Assembly: GCF_000235365.1 (NCBI RefSeq)
Contig: NC_016455.1
Coordinates: 124,001 to 188,000, forward strand
Length of the DNA: 64,000 bases
Reading direction: 5' to 3'
DNA from: Eremothecium cymbalariae DBVPG#7215
Lineage: Eukaryota > Ascomycota > Saccharomycetes > Saccharomycetales > Saccharomycetaceae
The notes beneath the pieces were generated by a model. It had not been told where the DNA came from and ran no database searches. It worked only from the letters and a program-made list of their open reading frames with translations. Below are positions 38,495 to 48,280 of the stretch, piece by piece. Each line of letters opens with the position of its first letter. Positions within the stretch are counted from its first letter, which is position 1. The position numbers were made by a program, and so were the translations under genes.

Positions 38495-40216
38495 ATGTTA
38501 ATACGGTTTAGGTCCAAGAGTGGAACACATCGTGTTGAGTGTCAGGAAAGCGATTTAGTGGGCGACATAATTCGCAAATGGATAGATATTGTCCGTGTGG
38601 CAGTTGATTTGGCTTCAATTTCAATTGCAACAGCTGATAATCCGAGGAGTAATACCCCAGTGACAAAATTAGCAGGAGAGACAGTGAGTTCGTTGGCGTT
38701 AAAGCATGGGGACATGCTGACCGTTACGTATAAGGAGGCATCTGATTCAGCACCGGTACAATTTGGAGTGCAAAGAGAAGTCAAAGTGAAAGTTAAGGAA
38801 TTGGCAGTAGACGAGGAATTAGAGAAGGAAGAAGGATTGATTCAACGCAAGAGGTCTAGGCTTTGTAGACATGGTGACAAAGGGATGTGCGAATATTGTT
38901 CACCGTTGCCACCGTGGGACAGAAGTTACCAGCAAGAAAACAGCACTAAGCATATCTCATTTCATGCTTATGTTAGGGAATTGAATGAGCACACGAACAA
39001 GGCTAGCGGCAGTTCTTACATTCCGCCTCTAAGCCAGCCCGACTTCCACGTAAACAAAAATTGCCCTGCAGGCCATGTTCCCTGGCCTCGCAGTATCTGC
39101 TCTAAGTGCCAGCCGTCTGCTATATCCTTGCAGCGGCAGGAGTTTAGAATGGTAGACCATGTTGAATTCCAACATAGCGAACTCGTCAACGAGTTCATTG
39201 ACAGCTGGAGAACTACTGGTATGCAGCGGTTCGGCTATCTCTACGGGACGTATTCCAAATATACCAACACACCTCTGGGTATCAAAGCTGTCGTGGAGGC
39301 CATCTGGGAGCCTCCACAACATGACGAACAAGACGGGCTCACGATGGATATAGAGCAAGTCGCACTCGAAGTCGGTCACGTTGATAATCTGGCTTCGGAA
39401 ATGGGTCTCATGCGTGTCGGCATGATTTTCACCGACCTCACAGATTCAGGGAACGGTGACGGTACTGTGTTTTGCAAACGTCACAAAGACTCCTTTTTCC
39501 TTTCCTCCTTGGAAGTCATCATGGCTGCAAAGCATCAATTAAACGCACCAAACGCCTGCCGTTTCAGCCAACAAAGCCGCTTTTCCTCCAAGTTCTTCAC
39601 CTGTGTCGTTTCAGGGAATTTGGAGGGCGAAATTGACATCTCTGCCTACCAAGTCTCAACCGATGCCGAAGCCCTTGTAGACTCTGACATCATCTCAGGC
39701 TCCACCCACCCTTCCATGGCTTACATTAACGAAACTACACACAATCGTTACGTCCCGGACATCTTCTACATGCGCAAAAACGAATATAACATCACCGTCA
39801 AAGAAAATGCAAAACCCGCATTCCCAGTAGACTACCTAATCGTGTCCCTAACCCACGGTTTCCCCGTCCCCTCCGCCTCGAATGCCCCCAAATTTCATCG
39901 TCACACGGGTTTCCCCTGGACAAATCGCCAAGCTCTGGGCCAATCCCAAGACTACCTAGAACTCAAACGCTACATCTTACCTACTGCAAATTCATCTGAT
40001 TTATTCAAACTACAACAACAGTTATCAAACTTCCATCTCTTGCTATACATCCATTCCCTGCACATTCTAAACTCCAAGGAGTGGTCTCTACTACTAGCCG
40101 CCACCACTTGCACGCCTTCTACAGAACCTTTTACAGAACCTCATCCCGCCATTCATGAGTTTGTGGTCTCACCAGGATGGCAAACTCTTCTTCTGCTTCT
40201 CCAGGAGGCCGCATAG
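38495..40216 (+). CDS. NPL4: Cdc48 cofactor Npl4
   Basis: With Ufd1, recruits ubiquitinated clients to the Cdc48 unfoldase for ER-associated degradation and nuclear functions. 573 residues. Ubiquitin-like N-terminus (MLIRFRSKSGTHRVEC), zinc finger region (CRHGDKGMCEYCSPLPPWD and CPAGHVPWPRSICSKC), then the inactive MPN/JAMM-like domain (FGYLYGTYSKYTNTPLGIKAVVEAIWEPPQHDEQD). Close to the family length (580). The last third is visibly more C-rich in its codons than the first. Ends in the GC-rich island before SSE1. Confidence 0.98.
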   Translation: MLIRFRSKSGTHRVECQESDLVGDIIRKWIDIVRVAVDLASISIATADNPRSNTPVTKLAGETVSSLALKHGDMLTVTYKEASDSAPVQFGVQREVKVKVKELAVDEELEKEEGLIQRKRSRLCRHGDKGMCEYCSPLPPWDRSYQQENSTKHISFHAYVRELNEHTNKASGSSYIPPLSQPDFHVNKNCPAGHVPWPRSICSKCQPSAISLQRQEFRMVDHVEFQHSELVNEFIDSWRTTGMQRFGYLYGTYSKYTNTPLGIKAVVEAIWEPPQHDEQDGLTMDIEQVALEVGHVDNLASEMGLMRVGMIFTDLTDSGNGDGTVFCKRHKDSFFLSSLEVIMAAKHQLNAPNACRFSQQSRFSSKFFTCVVSGNLEGEIDISAYQVSTDAEALVDSDIISGSTHPSMAYINETTHNRYVPDIFYMRKNEYNITVKENAKPAFPVDYLIVSLTHGFPVPSASNAPKFHRHTGFPWTNRQALGQSQDYLELKRYILPTANSSDLFKLQQQLSNFHLLLYIHSLHILNSKEWSLLLAATTCTPSTEPFTEPHPAIHEFVVSPGWQTLLLLLQEAA

Positions 40217-40477
40217 CGCACAGATCGCCCACCGCCAGCCTAGCCGCCCATCCAGTGACCGGCCCCCGGGGGACTGGCGGGAAGTCCGGTAGGTGGCGGT
40301 CTCCCCTAGCCCTAGTGTCTAGGTTCGTCCCCCCACCTCCAGTGCCTGGGCTGCCGTGAGGCCAGCTTGCGTTTTCTGGCCAGCTTGCTTTGCCTAGCTG
40401 GGCGGGCTAGGCAGCCTACGCTCACAACCGCCACCGATGGTAGCACCTCCTTCCCCTCGGCGGTTTTTTTTAATTTT

Positions 40478-40490
40478 TTCTAGAAGGTTC
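40478..40490 (+). promoter_or_regulatory. heat shock element of SSE1
   Basis: TTCTAGAAGGTTC is a perfect three-unit HSE (TTCnnGAAnnTTC), about 200 bp upstream of the Hsp110 gene, fitting Hsf1 control. Confidence 0.85.
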
Positions 40491-40611
40491 GGGATCATGT
40501 ACTACGAAGGGAATGGAAATTTGTAAAAATTTTCTGTATCATACAAAAATAGGCGAATTGAGATGATCAATGATACTGGTTAACAGTACTTTAACAGAGC
40601 TTAGAAGAGGT

Positions 40612-40618
40612 TATATAG
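40612..40618 (+). promoter_or_regulatory. TATA box of SSE1
   Basis: TATATAG, 74 bp before the SSE1 ATG and downstream of the HSE, as in inducible yeast promoters. Confidence 0.55.
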
Positions 40619-40691
40619 TGTCAACCCAGGTTAAAACATCGGTCTTTGTATCATTCAGTGCATAGAGGTTCAATCATTAAATTTGTAAGAT

Positions 40692-42820
40692 ATGAGTATT
40701 CCATTTGGTTTGGATTTGGGTAACAGTAACTCAGTTCTTGCAGTTGCAAGGAACAGAGGGATCGATATTGTCGTAAATGAGGTTTCCAATCGTTCTACTC
40801 CATCGTTGGTTGGGTTTGGGCAGAAGAATCGGTATATCGGGGAGTCGGCAAAGAATAAGCAGACTTCAAATATTAAGAATACTGTTGACAATTTGAAGCG
40901 GATTGTTGGGAAATCCTTTGACGATGAGGATTTTAATGAGGAGGCCAAATTTTTTCCTTCAAAGTTGGTCAAGATGGCCGATGGTAAGATAGGTGCTCAA
41001 GTGAGGTTCTGTGGGGAGCAGGAAACTTTTTCTGCCACCCAGTTAGCTGGTATGTTTATTAATAAAGTGAAGAATACGGTTAAGGAGGATACCAAGGGGA
41101 ACGTTACTGATGTTGCGATTGCTGTCCCTGTGTGGTATACGGAGGAGCAGCGTTATGCGATTGCAGATGCAGCTCTTATCGCAGGGTTGAACCCCGTGAG
41201 AATCGTGAACGATATAACGGCAGCTGCAGTTTCTTATGGTGTGTTCAAGACGGATTTACCTTCAGGGGATGAAAAGCCACGGATTGTGGCATTTGTAGAC
41301 ATCGGACACTCTTCTTATAACTGTTCTGTGGCTGCTTTGAAGAAGGGTGAACTCAAAGTATTGGGAACTGCTTACGATAAACACTTCGGTGGTCGTGACT
41401 TTGATCGCGCTATTACAGAGCACTTTGCGGATCAGTTCAAGAATAAGTACAAGATTGACATCCGTGAAAATGCTAAGGCTTATAACAGAGTGCTTACAGC
41501 AGCTGAAAAGCTAAAAAAGGTTTTGTCCGCGAACACTACAGCTCCTTTCAACGTTGAATCGTTGATGAATGACGTGGACGTTTCTTCCCAGTTGTCACGT
41601 GATGAGCTTGAGCAGTTGGTTGCTCCACTATTGGACCGTGTCACTGAGCCTATTACTAAGGCGCTAACAGAAGCTAAGCTCACTCCAGAAGATGTGGACT
41701 TTGTTGAAATTATTGGTGGTACTACCCGTATTCCATCGTTGAAAAATGCCATCTCAGAAGCCTTTGGTAAGCCTTTGTCAACCACATTGAATCAGGACGA
41801 AGCCATTGCTAAAGGGACCGCGTTTATCTGTGCTATACACTCTCCAACCTTGAGAGTTAGACCCTTCAAGTTCGAGGATATCCACCCTTACTCCGTCTCA
41901 TACTACTGGGATAAGCAGGTTGAAGATGAGGACCACTTAGAAGTCTTCCCAGCGGGTTCCCATTATCCATCTACTAAGTTAATCACCTTGCACCGCACTG
42001 GTGACTTTGTGATGGAGGCAAAATACACTGATAAAAAGAATTGCCAGCGGGTATTTCAGAGCATATTGCTAAGTGGGAAATTTCTGGCGTCCAGCTACCA
42101 GAGGGTCAAACTTCTATCCCAGTCAAGTTGAAATTGAGGTGCGATCCATCTGGTATGCATATTATTGAAGATGCGTACACTGTGGAGGATATCAAAGTAA
42201 AGGAGTTGATTCCAGCTGCTGCTGACGCCCCAGAAGATGCAGAACCAGAATATAAAGAAGTCACAAAGACTGTCAAGAAGGACACCTTGACCATCAAGGC
42301 CAAGACTTTTGCTCTTGACGAAACTACGTTGAACGAATATATCGAGAAAGAAAACGATTTGGCAGCTCAGGATAGATTGGTTGCTGAAACTGAAGATCGT
42401 AAGAACGCTCTTGAGGAATATATTTACACTTTGCGTGGCAAGTTGGAAGAGGAATATGCCTCATTCGCCTCTGATGAAGAAAAGGACAAGTTAAGAGGGA
42501 TGTTAACCAAGGCTGAGGACTGGTTGTACGACGAGGGCTACGACTCTACTAAAGCAAGGTATATTGCCAAGTACGAGGAATTGGCATCCTTGGGCAACGT
42601 CATTAGGGGTAGATACCTAGCAAAGGAGGAAGAAAAGAGACAGGCTTTGAGAGCCAAGCAAGAAGCTGCTCAGATGGCTGAAATGGCTGAAAAGATGGCT
42701 GCTCAAAGAGCTGCAGATGATGTGCAAAAGCAAGAGGAAGTTCCAAAAGCTGAATCTAAAGAACAACAACCTAAGAATGATAAAAAGGTTGATGTCGAAG
42801 GTGATGTAGATTTGGAATAA
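40692..42820 (+). CDS. SSE1: Hsp110 chaperone Sse1, frameshifted in this sequence
   Basis: Hsp70 nucleotide exchange factor and holdase of the cytosol. The ATPase domain ([23 protein letters not shown]...) and start of the beta domain run in frame from ATG 40692 to about 42037. The rest ([23 protein letters not shown]..., ending [11 protein letters not shown]) continues in the -1 frame to 42820. The break falls at the A5 run 42033-42037; one extra A would give YTDKKELPAG, which aligns with S. cerevisiae Sse1, and about 709 residues. The downstream part is free of other damage. A single gene stands for SSE1/SSE2 (YPL106C/YBR169C). Confidence 0.94.
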
Positions 42821-43031
42821 AAACAGCATAGAATTTTAGTAAATTAACCTGTTTATTTTATCATTATTGTTCTCCTATCCCCAAATTTTTACAAGCCACT
42901 TTACAAAAACTGTGTACCGTTAGTAGCTATCTCAAATGATAAAATATTGTCGTTATAACCTTATGCGTCATATAAATCAGTGACAATAAATATGTGTATT
43001 CAAAAGTGTCTAAGGACACTTACTGCGTTGG

Positions 43032-45101
43032 CTATGCTAGTTCTTGAATGGAGTTTGCAGCCTCTCCACCGTTAGTCAAGTTCTCTAAGGTATCAACTAC
43101 AGTAAGCGCATCATCTAGGCTAACATAAAGGCCTGCTTTAAGAAACTGCATAAGCTCTACAGAGGTCCTACTGCCAAATGTTATTTGTTTCTGAACAAAA
43201 TTCGCCTGTAGCTTCGTGATACCACTCTTATTAAGTTTATTTTTTAAATCGTGAATTGAAGGTCTGGCGAATAAAACAAACGTGCCTCTTTTGTGATAAT
43301 TGACGACCATTTCAGTCAAAGCTTGCAAGGCAGACATATCAATGTACGTCATTCCTAAAAGATCAAAAATCACATAACTAATATAACTTTCACTTTGGCT
43401 CCCTGCCGACGCTGACACTGGCCGAAGGGGTGTTGGATAAGATGGATGAACCTTTAGTGAGCCATATTTTTCTAGTCTAGACAACCTCTTTTTCAAGTCT
43501 GAAACGTTAGAAAATATCAAAGGCTCTGGTATTTTAATAACCATTGTTTTCTCAATTTCTTCTAGCGGGATCTGTTCACTTTGTTCTGCATAGATGTTTT
43601 GAAACTTTTTGGTAACAGGATCTCGTCCAAGTATTTGCACTCTGGACTGCGTGGTATGCTTCAACAACCTTATCATTGTTAAGCCAACTCCAATTGACAC
43701 GCCAAATTGAGGAGACCAGACAAGTGTTGTGACTACAACTGCAACGAAAGTTAACAATTCTTGATAACCTCCCACCGACCAATAGAAGAATAAATCACTT
43801 GGTATCTCTTCAAGCAAGTTATATGCAATATATGAGATGATAACCGCAAGGACACACAAGGGCAAATAATGGAAAGCACCCATCATATAGTTCATGCAAA
43901 ATATAGCTGCTACAGATACGACAATTCCAGCCATGGGCGTTTGAGCACTACATAAAATGTTTAGTTTACTTCTTCCATAACCTCCGAATGCAGGTAATGC
44001 ACTGAAAACTGAAGATACGACATTAATCAACCCCAAACTTACAAGTTCCCTATTTGAAGAAATATCAATGTCAAATTTCTCACCAATTGCTTTAAACGCA
44101 GTAGCAGAATCAAATAAACCTAGAATGGCAACTAAGAACGATATATCAAATAGCTCTTTGAATTCTTTAAACGATGTTATTGGCACCTTAAAATGATTTT
44201 TGTTTGGTGGTAAATTCCCGATGATACGGGTACCCATTGTTGAGCTCCAATCATTATAATATGACAAATAAATAAAACCGGCAACCACTAATAAAAGGTC
44301 TGGGAAAAATCTGCATAGCTTTGAGCCACGCTTCTCGGTAAAATACTTCTTAACATATTTGCAAACCATCAAGATGCTGAAAGCTATAAAAGAAAGCTTC
44401 ATGCTAAATGAATCAGCATGTTCAGGACCATATTTAAGGATAAAATTAAATTTATCCCACGTAGTAGTCCCTGCATTGCCTTGAGCAACTTCGTCTCGAT
44501 ATAAATCCTCTAATTGTAACTCTGGTAATAATTCTGTTATCAACATCATAATAGCAAGCGCAAATATGAACCCTCTTAAAAATGCTTTGGATATTGCATT
44601 ATCAATGAACCCCATACGGAAAAGACCCATAGATAAAAGAATAAATCCAGAAGTACACGCAATAACAGCAACCGTCACCAATGAATCCACAGACTTATGC
44701 GACCAAGCTTCACAACTTTGTCCAACAACTAAAGATACCACAGTCTGAGGGCCGACAACCATAGTGGGGACACTACCAAACACAGCATAGATTAATGGAG
44801 GGATTACGAGTGAAAACAATCCGGCATATGGCGACACATGGGCCATTGTGCTCAAAGAAATAGCAAATGGTATCTGGAATGCAGTAAGCGAAATACCAGC
44901 CAACAAGTCCTTTCCTAGCTTCTTTCTATCATACTCTGGAAACCATTTCAATATAGGTAAATAATATGAAATGTATGATTTTGTGTTTAATTTTAAAGGC
45001 TGGTCTACTTTAATGGCTCTATAACTTCTCAACGACGGAGTTGAAGTTGTTTGCAGCAGCGGGCGCCTATCTGGTAACAAATTTTGTGATTTGCTTCCCA
45101 T
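43032..45101 (-). CDS. SulP-family anion transporter (YPR003C-like)
   Basis: 689 residues with 10-14 membrane segments and a C-terminal STAS domain (SYISYVIFDLLGMTYIDMSALQALTEMV). The nucleotide-strand order of blocks matches S. cerevisiae YPR003C, for example SNRELVSLGLINVVSSVFSALPAFGGYGRSKLN. The substrate of YPR003C is not established; SUL1/SUL2 sulphate permeases are more distant. Convergent with SSE1. No member of this family lies in either matching S. cerevisiae region. Confidence 0.9.
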   Translation of the reverse strand: MGSKSQNLLPDRRPLLQTTSTPSLRSYRAIKVDQPLKLNTKSYISYYLPILKWFPEYDRKKLGKDLLAGISLTAFQIPFAISLSTMAHVSPYAGLFSLVIPPLIYAVFGSVPTMVVGPQTVVSLVVGQSCEAWSHKSVDSLVTVAVIACTSGFILLSMGLFRMGFIDNAISKAFLRGFIFALAIMMLITELLPELQLEDLYRDEVAQGNAGTTTWDKFNFILKYGPEHADSFSMKLSFIAFSILMVCKYVKKYFTEKRGSKLCRFFPDLLLVVAGFIYLSYYNDWSSTMGTRIIGNLPPNKNHFKVPITSFKEFKELFDISFLVAILGLFDSATAFKAIGEKFDIDISSNRELVSLGLINVVSSVFSALPAFGGYGRSKLNILCSAQTPMAGIVVSVAAIFCMNYMMGAFHYLPLCVLAVIISYIAYNLLEEIPSDLFFYWSVGGYQELLTFVAVVVTTLVWSPQFGVSIGVGLTMIRLLKHTTQSRVQILGRDPVTKKFQNIYAEQSEQIPLEEIEKTMVIKIPEPLIFSNVSDLKKRLSRLEKYGSLKVHPSYPTPLRPVSASAGSQSESYISYVIFDLLGMTYIDMSALQALTEMVVNYHKRGTFVLFARPSIHDLKNKLNKSGITKLQANFVQKQITFGSRTSVELMQFLKAGLYVSLDDALTVVDTLENLTNGGEAANSIQELA

Positions 45102-45439
45102 ATTTCATTATCTTCAACCCTTCTTTACTGTTATTATCTGTTGTTAAATTATTCACGACTCATTATTAAAGGCGAAGGGTTTTATAGTGAAGAAATGCAG
45201 ATCTCTATATAAATTGTATGACTCGGTATATGAGACATCAAAAGCAAGTATTAGAAATTTATTAGAATAGAAGAAAACAAACATAAATAGCTAGAAATAA
45301 CGGATGAGGATCACTCTACTTACGCCTTATTTGGGAATGTCCCGTAGTTTTAAATTTTAGATAGTACGGTGAATACAAAAGTTGAGTTACTTATTTACTA
45401 AAACTATACGTGCTACACGCCTTACTAACGAATATATTT
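45102..45439. other. intergenic SulP gene-YPL107W
   Basis: 338 bp, AT-rich, holding the promoter of the transporter and the 3' flank of the next gene. Nothing else seen. Confidence 0.6.
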
Positions 45440-46225
45440 TTAAAAAAAGTGCTTATCGAAGATGCATACAGTATATGACATAATGAATTGATGCATTAAG
45501 GATTTACCTTCGCTGATTCTTGATACCTTTGTGATTTTTATTCGTTCTTTTTTTTTTTCAAACTCTGCAAATGCCTTAAAGAACACAGGAACATTGTCCC
45601 ATCCTTCATCATTATCTTCGTTTTCAGTGGAAATAGCATCTTTAGTGTTCGCTTTAGCAGGTGTAGCACCAGATGCAGCCGCAGCAGCTGCCAGCTTACG
45701 TTTTCGTGCCTCTATTACACTGGCAGGAAGAGGACGGTCTCGTACAGAAAAGAGATTAGCCGTATCTACCTTTGTTTTCTGCTCTAATTGAATCTTATTT
45801 CTTTGAAGATTGGGAGGGACGTTTGATATATCTAGGTACTTTAGAGGAGGGTCAAAATCTTCCGGCCAGACTAGACCGGTTCCGTTGATTGCGTTGGCTG
45901 CCAATTTTCTTTGTAATCTCCAATCCCTTAGATCATCGTTATATAGGATCCAAACACAGTTGACGCAACCAGACATACAACAGTTATCGGGTTGGATTGG
46001 TCTGGCAGGAACATAAATCCCACCAATCATACGGCCTTTGGCTGTCAGTATCCGACTTGTAGACTTTGGAACTTCACCTCTAATTCTGCCTCCAAACACG
46101 TTCTCCATTCTTTCTTCATCTGAACCTTCAATTTTGTTGCAATTTCCTTCAAAAGTCATAGGTTGCGATTTCGCATTATGAATAAACCTACTAGGAACTA
46201 CTATCACTCTTCTTATTCCAGTCAT
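45440..46225 (-). CDS. mitochondrial oxidoreductase-like domain protein (YPL107W)
   Basis: 261 residues from ATG 46225 (MTGIRRVIVVPSRFIHNAKSQ, a plausible mitochondrial presequence). Core: the cysteine-containing Oxidored-like motif PIQPDNCCMSGCVNCVWILYNDDL, followed by an Ala-rich, charged C-terminus. The function of YPL107W is unknown. An in-frame ATG at 46387 would add 54 residues that lack a targeting look, so the later start is preferred. Tandem with PEX32 on the minus strand. Confidence 0.85.
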   Translation of the reverse strand: MTGIRRVIVVPSRFIHNAKSQPMTFEGNCNKIEGSDEERMENVFGGRIRGEVPKSTSRILTAKGRMIGGIYVPARPIQPDNCCMSGCVNCVWILYNDDLRDWRLQRKLAANAINGTGLVWPEDFDPPLKYLDISNVPPNLQRNKIQLEQKTKVDTANLFSVRDRPLPASVIEARKRKLAAAAAASGATPAKANTKDAISTENEDNDEGWDNVPVFFKAFAEFEKKKERIKITKVSRISEGKSLMHQFIMSYTVCIFDKHFF

Positions 46226-46479
46226 ATCAGAGATATGAGTTCTGAATACCCCGTTGCTATGGATGAGTGTAGTTTTGTAATCATCAGAATCCTCAGTCCG
46301 GAATGATTCTCTTTTTTTGTAGAGCAGAAACCTGTACAAATGATCATTGCAAAGAAAATCGTTACTTTTGGCACTACAAATATACATATGAATTGTATGT
46401 CATTGGCTAAGTTATTCAAGATACTAATTCATAACATCATTAAATATGGCACTCAACGGTTTTTTTTTGGGTGACTTGT

Positions 46480-47643
46480 TTAATCTTTTATTCTAAAGGC
46501 CTTACGTTTCCACATTCTACATCTGGTATAGCAACCAATAGAGTCTTTCCCGCCTAGATAGTTCCATTCGGAATCACAATATTGCCATGCGGAATGTACC
46601 CACGTATCGTCTATCCACCACCAGTCTCTTGATATATCCTCTTGAAATCTCCAAGGGGATTGCGAACTCCGACATAAGGGGTCGAACGACATGGAATATC
46701 TTTGGCGCTCATATGGCAAAAGATGGTGGGACCAGCCTTCCTTTGGCCATTTTCTCTCATTTTCATCGATACAGAATTCAACTATCTTTACCTTAACGTA
46801 CTCATCGCTACAATCGCCAGAGCCGGAATCTTTATCAGCGCTGGATTCCGATAACAATAGGTTCTGCAGTTGTAGTTGTAATGGCGCTCCCGTTAATCCT
46901 CTAAGAGACTTTGGGAAAGGCACAACTTCTTCATTACTGATAACTCTATAAGTTAATGGCATGTTACCCTTGTATCTACGACCAAACTCCATCCTCCAAA
47001 TTTTATAATAGGCATTTCTGACAGGCAAGCTTCTCCAACACAGCCTGAGAGTACATTGGAACCAAGTCGAGTGGTAAGTGAACAATAAAGCAAGAAACCA
47101 CATAAAGCACTCCATTGGCGAGAAGAATTGCATACAAATCCAGTGAATTGGTGTCAACATTACAATCAGCTTCAGTGTCGCCCATGTAGTGCTGACCAGC
47201 CTCTTCCGTAACCCGCACCCGACTACCTCAATTCTAATCCTATCCAATTTATCCAAAACTGACTCGAGAACGATAATAATATCATCAACGGTAGGCGCCT
47301 CATCTTCTTGCATATCGCTGAGAGTACTGTGAATGTAGTATATGACAGATAATCCTAGAAATCCAAGGCTTAGAAACGACATCCAACTATAAAACAACTG
47401 CGAACGGTCAACACTTGGCTTAAGCATATGAGCACTAAAGCATATCAAAGTCAAATAAATGAATCCCATACAGGTATCTTCTTGCATCCACATAATGTTA
47501 TTCAAAGTAGAATCAAAAATGATTAATACGGGGTAAAATTGGTATAGCGCCTTAGAGATAAGCGGAGAAGTTGTGAATGTTAGTGAAGGCTTCTGCCCAT
47601 GACTCTGAACAAACTTAGCATGGTATTTACGTATCCTATTCAT
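46480..47643 (-). CDS. PEX32: peroxisomal membrane protein Pex32 (dysferlin domain)
   Basis: Pex30-32 family member that controls peroxisome size and ER-peroxisome contacts. 387 residues from ATG 47643. Several membrane segments lie in residues 40-230 (including a reticulon-like pair). The C-terminal dysferlin domain is marked by Trp-rich blocks (RKWPKEGWSHHLLPYERQRYSMSFDPL, SPWRFQEDISRDWWWIDDTWVHSAWQYCDSEWNYLG). Divergent from POP7 across 190 bp, as in YBR167-YBR168. Confidence 0.93.
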   Translation of the reverse strand: MNRIRKYHAKFVQSHGQKPSLTFTTSPLISKALYQFYPVLIIFDSTLNNIMWMQEDTCMGFIYLTLICFSAHMLKPSVDRSQLFYSWMSFLSLGFLGLSVIYYIHSTLSDMQEDEAPTVDDIIIVLESVLDKLDRIRIEVVGCGLRKRLVSTTWATLKLIVMLTPIHWICMQFFSPMECFMWFLALLFTYHSTWFQCTLRLCWRSLPVRNAYYKIWRMEFGRRYKGNMPLTYRVISNEEVVPFPKSLRGLTGAPLQLQLQNLLLSESSADKDSGSGDCSDEYVKVKIVEFCIDENERKWPKEGWSHHLLPYERQRYSMSFDPLCRSSQSPWRFQEDISRDWWWIDDTWVHSAWQYCDSEWNYLGGKDSIGCYTRCRMWKRKAFRIKD

Positions 47644-47833
47644 TTGGTGAGAGTGGTGCAACTGCAATCAGCGAATTCTTTATGCTTTCAGAAGTCTTGT
47701 CATCGAGTAATAAGAGAACTAACTTGCTACGCCGAATCAGCTGAAATTCGGGAAGGACTAAAATGCGACAAATCTGCATATAACGCACTCTTAACCTGAA
47801 GACAACCAATAGTCAGAACAACTTGGAAGAACC

Positions 47834-48241
47834 ATGGCTAAATTTAGAGGTAAACTTGTTCGGAAGCGTCCTACTGTGAAGACCTTGAACCATAAGAAGC
47901 TTAAGAATGTACTGTATGTGAAAAGCAAAACTCCCTACGTGAGTGCATTGAAAAGAATTAACAAATGGTTAGAACGTCTTCAAACCCAAAAGCAAAGCTC
48001 GGATAAATACATCACACTTCTTGGGATGGGTAAGGCCATAGAAAAGACGTTAAGCATTGCATGTCACTTCCAAGAAATTAAAAAGTGCAAAGTTGGTATC
48101 AAGACGATAAGTACAGAAGTAGTTGACGAGATAGCTGAAGATGATGAAGAGGATGATGAAGGTATTAAGGATGAAGATCGAGAAAATAAATTACAGATAC
48201 GTAAGCTAAGTGGGGTCGAGATAAAAATTCATCCTTATTAA
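47834..48241 (+). CDS. POP7: RNase P/MRP subunit Pop7
   Basis: Alba-domain protein that with Pop6 binds the P3 helix of RNase P and MRP RNA. 135 residues, basic N-terminus, conserved TPYVSALKRINKWLERL and GMGKAIEKTLSIACHFQE, an acidic linker, and the C-terminal SGVEIKIHPY. S. cerevisiae Pop7 is 140 residues. Its stop lies only 39 bp from that of the convergent neighbour. Confidence 0.96.
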   Translation: MAKFRGKLVRKRPTVKTLNHKKLKNVLYVKSKTPYVSALKRINKWLERLQTQKQSSDKYITLLGMGKAIEKTLSIACHFQEIKKCKVGIKTISTEVVDEIAEDDEEDDEGIKDEDRENKLQIRKLSGVEIKIHPY

Positions 48242-48280
48242 ATTATGCATTATAGGCCGTAGGTATGTAAATTCAAAGGT

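Larger units (their letters stand above)
40217..40691. other. intergenic NPL4-SSE1 with GC-rich hairpin island
   Basis: GC-rich from the NPL4 stop to about 40466. Stems seen: ACCGCCA 40231-40237/TGGCGGT 40294-40300 enclosing CCAGT 40252-40256/ACTGG 40273-40277 and C5G5; TGCCTAGC 40391-40398/GCTAGGCA 40406-40413; AACCGCC 40426-40432/GGCGGTT 40459-40465 followed by T8. An 11-bp direct repeat GGCCAGCTTGC is at 40360 and 40378. The stem plus T-run resembles a terminator; it may end NPL4 transcripts or an unknown RNA. AT-rich SSE1 promoter follows. Confidence 0.6.

Noticed and set aside
40279..40289. GGGAAGTCCGG resembles conserved region I of RNase P RNA inside the NPL4-SSE1 island
   Set aside because: No matching conserved region V or other RNase P landmarks could be found, and the space before SSE1 is too short for a convincing full RNA. 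A covariance-model search would settle it.
40321..40332. AGGTTCGTCCCC, a weak box B-like sequence in the GC island
   Set aside because: It misses the invariant A of box B and has no box A at the right distance; no tRNA cloverleaf forms.
46226..46387. 54-residue N-terminal extension of the YPL107W homolog from ATG 46387
   Set aside because: The extension lacks a mitochondrial targeting look, while the ATG at 46225 opens a good presequence. It stays possible as an alternative start.
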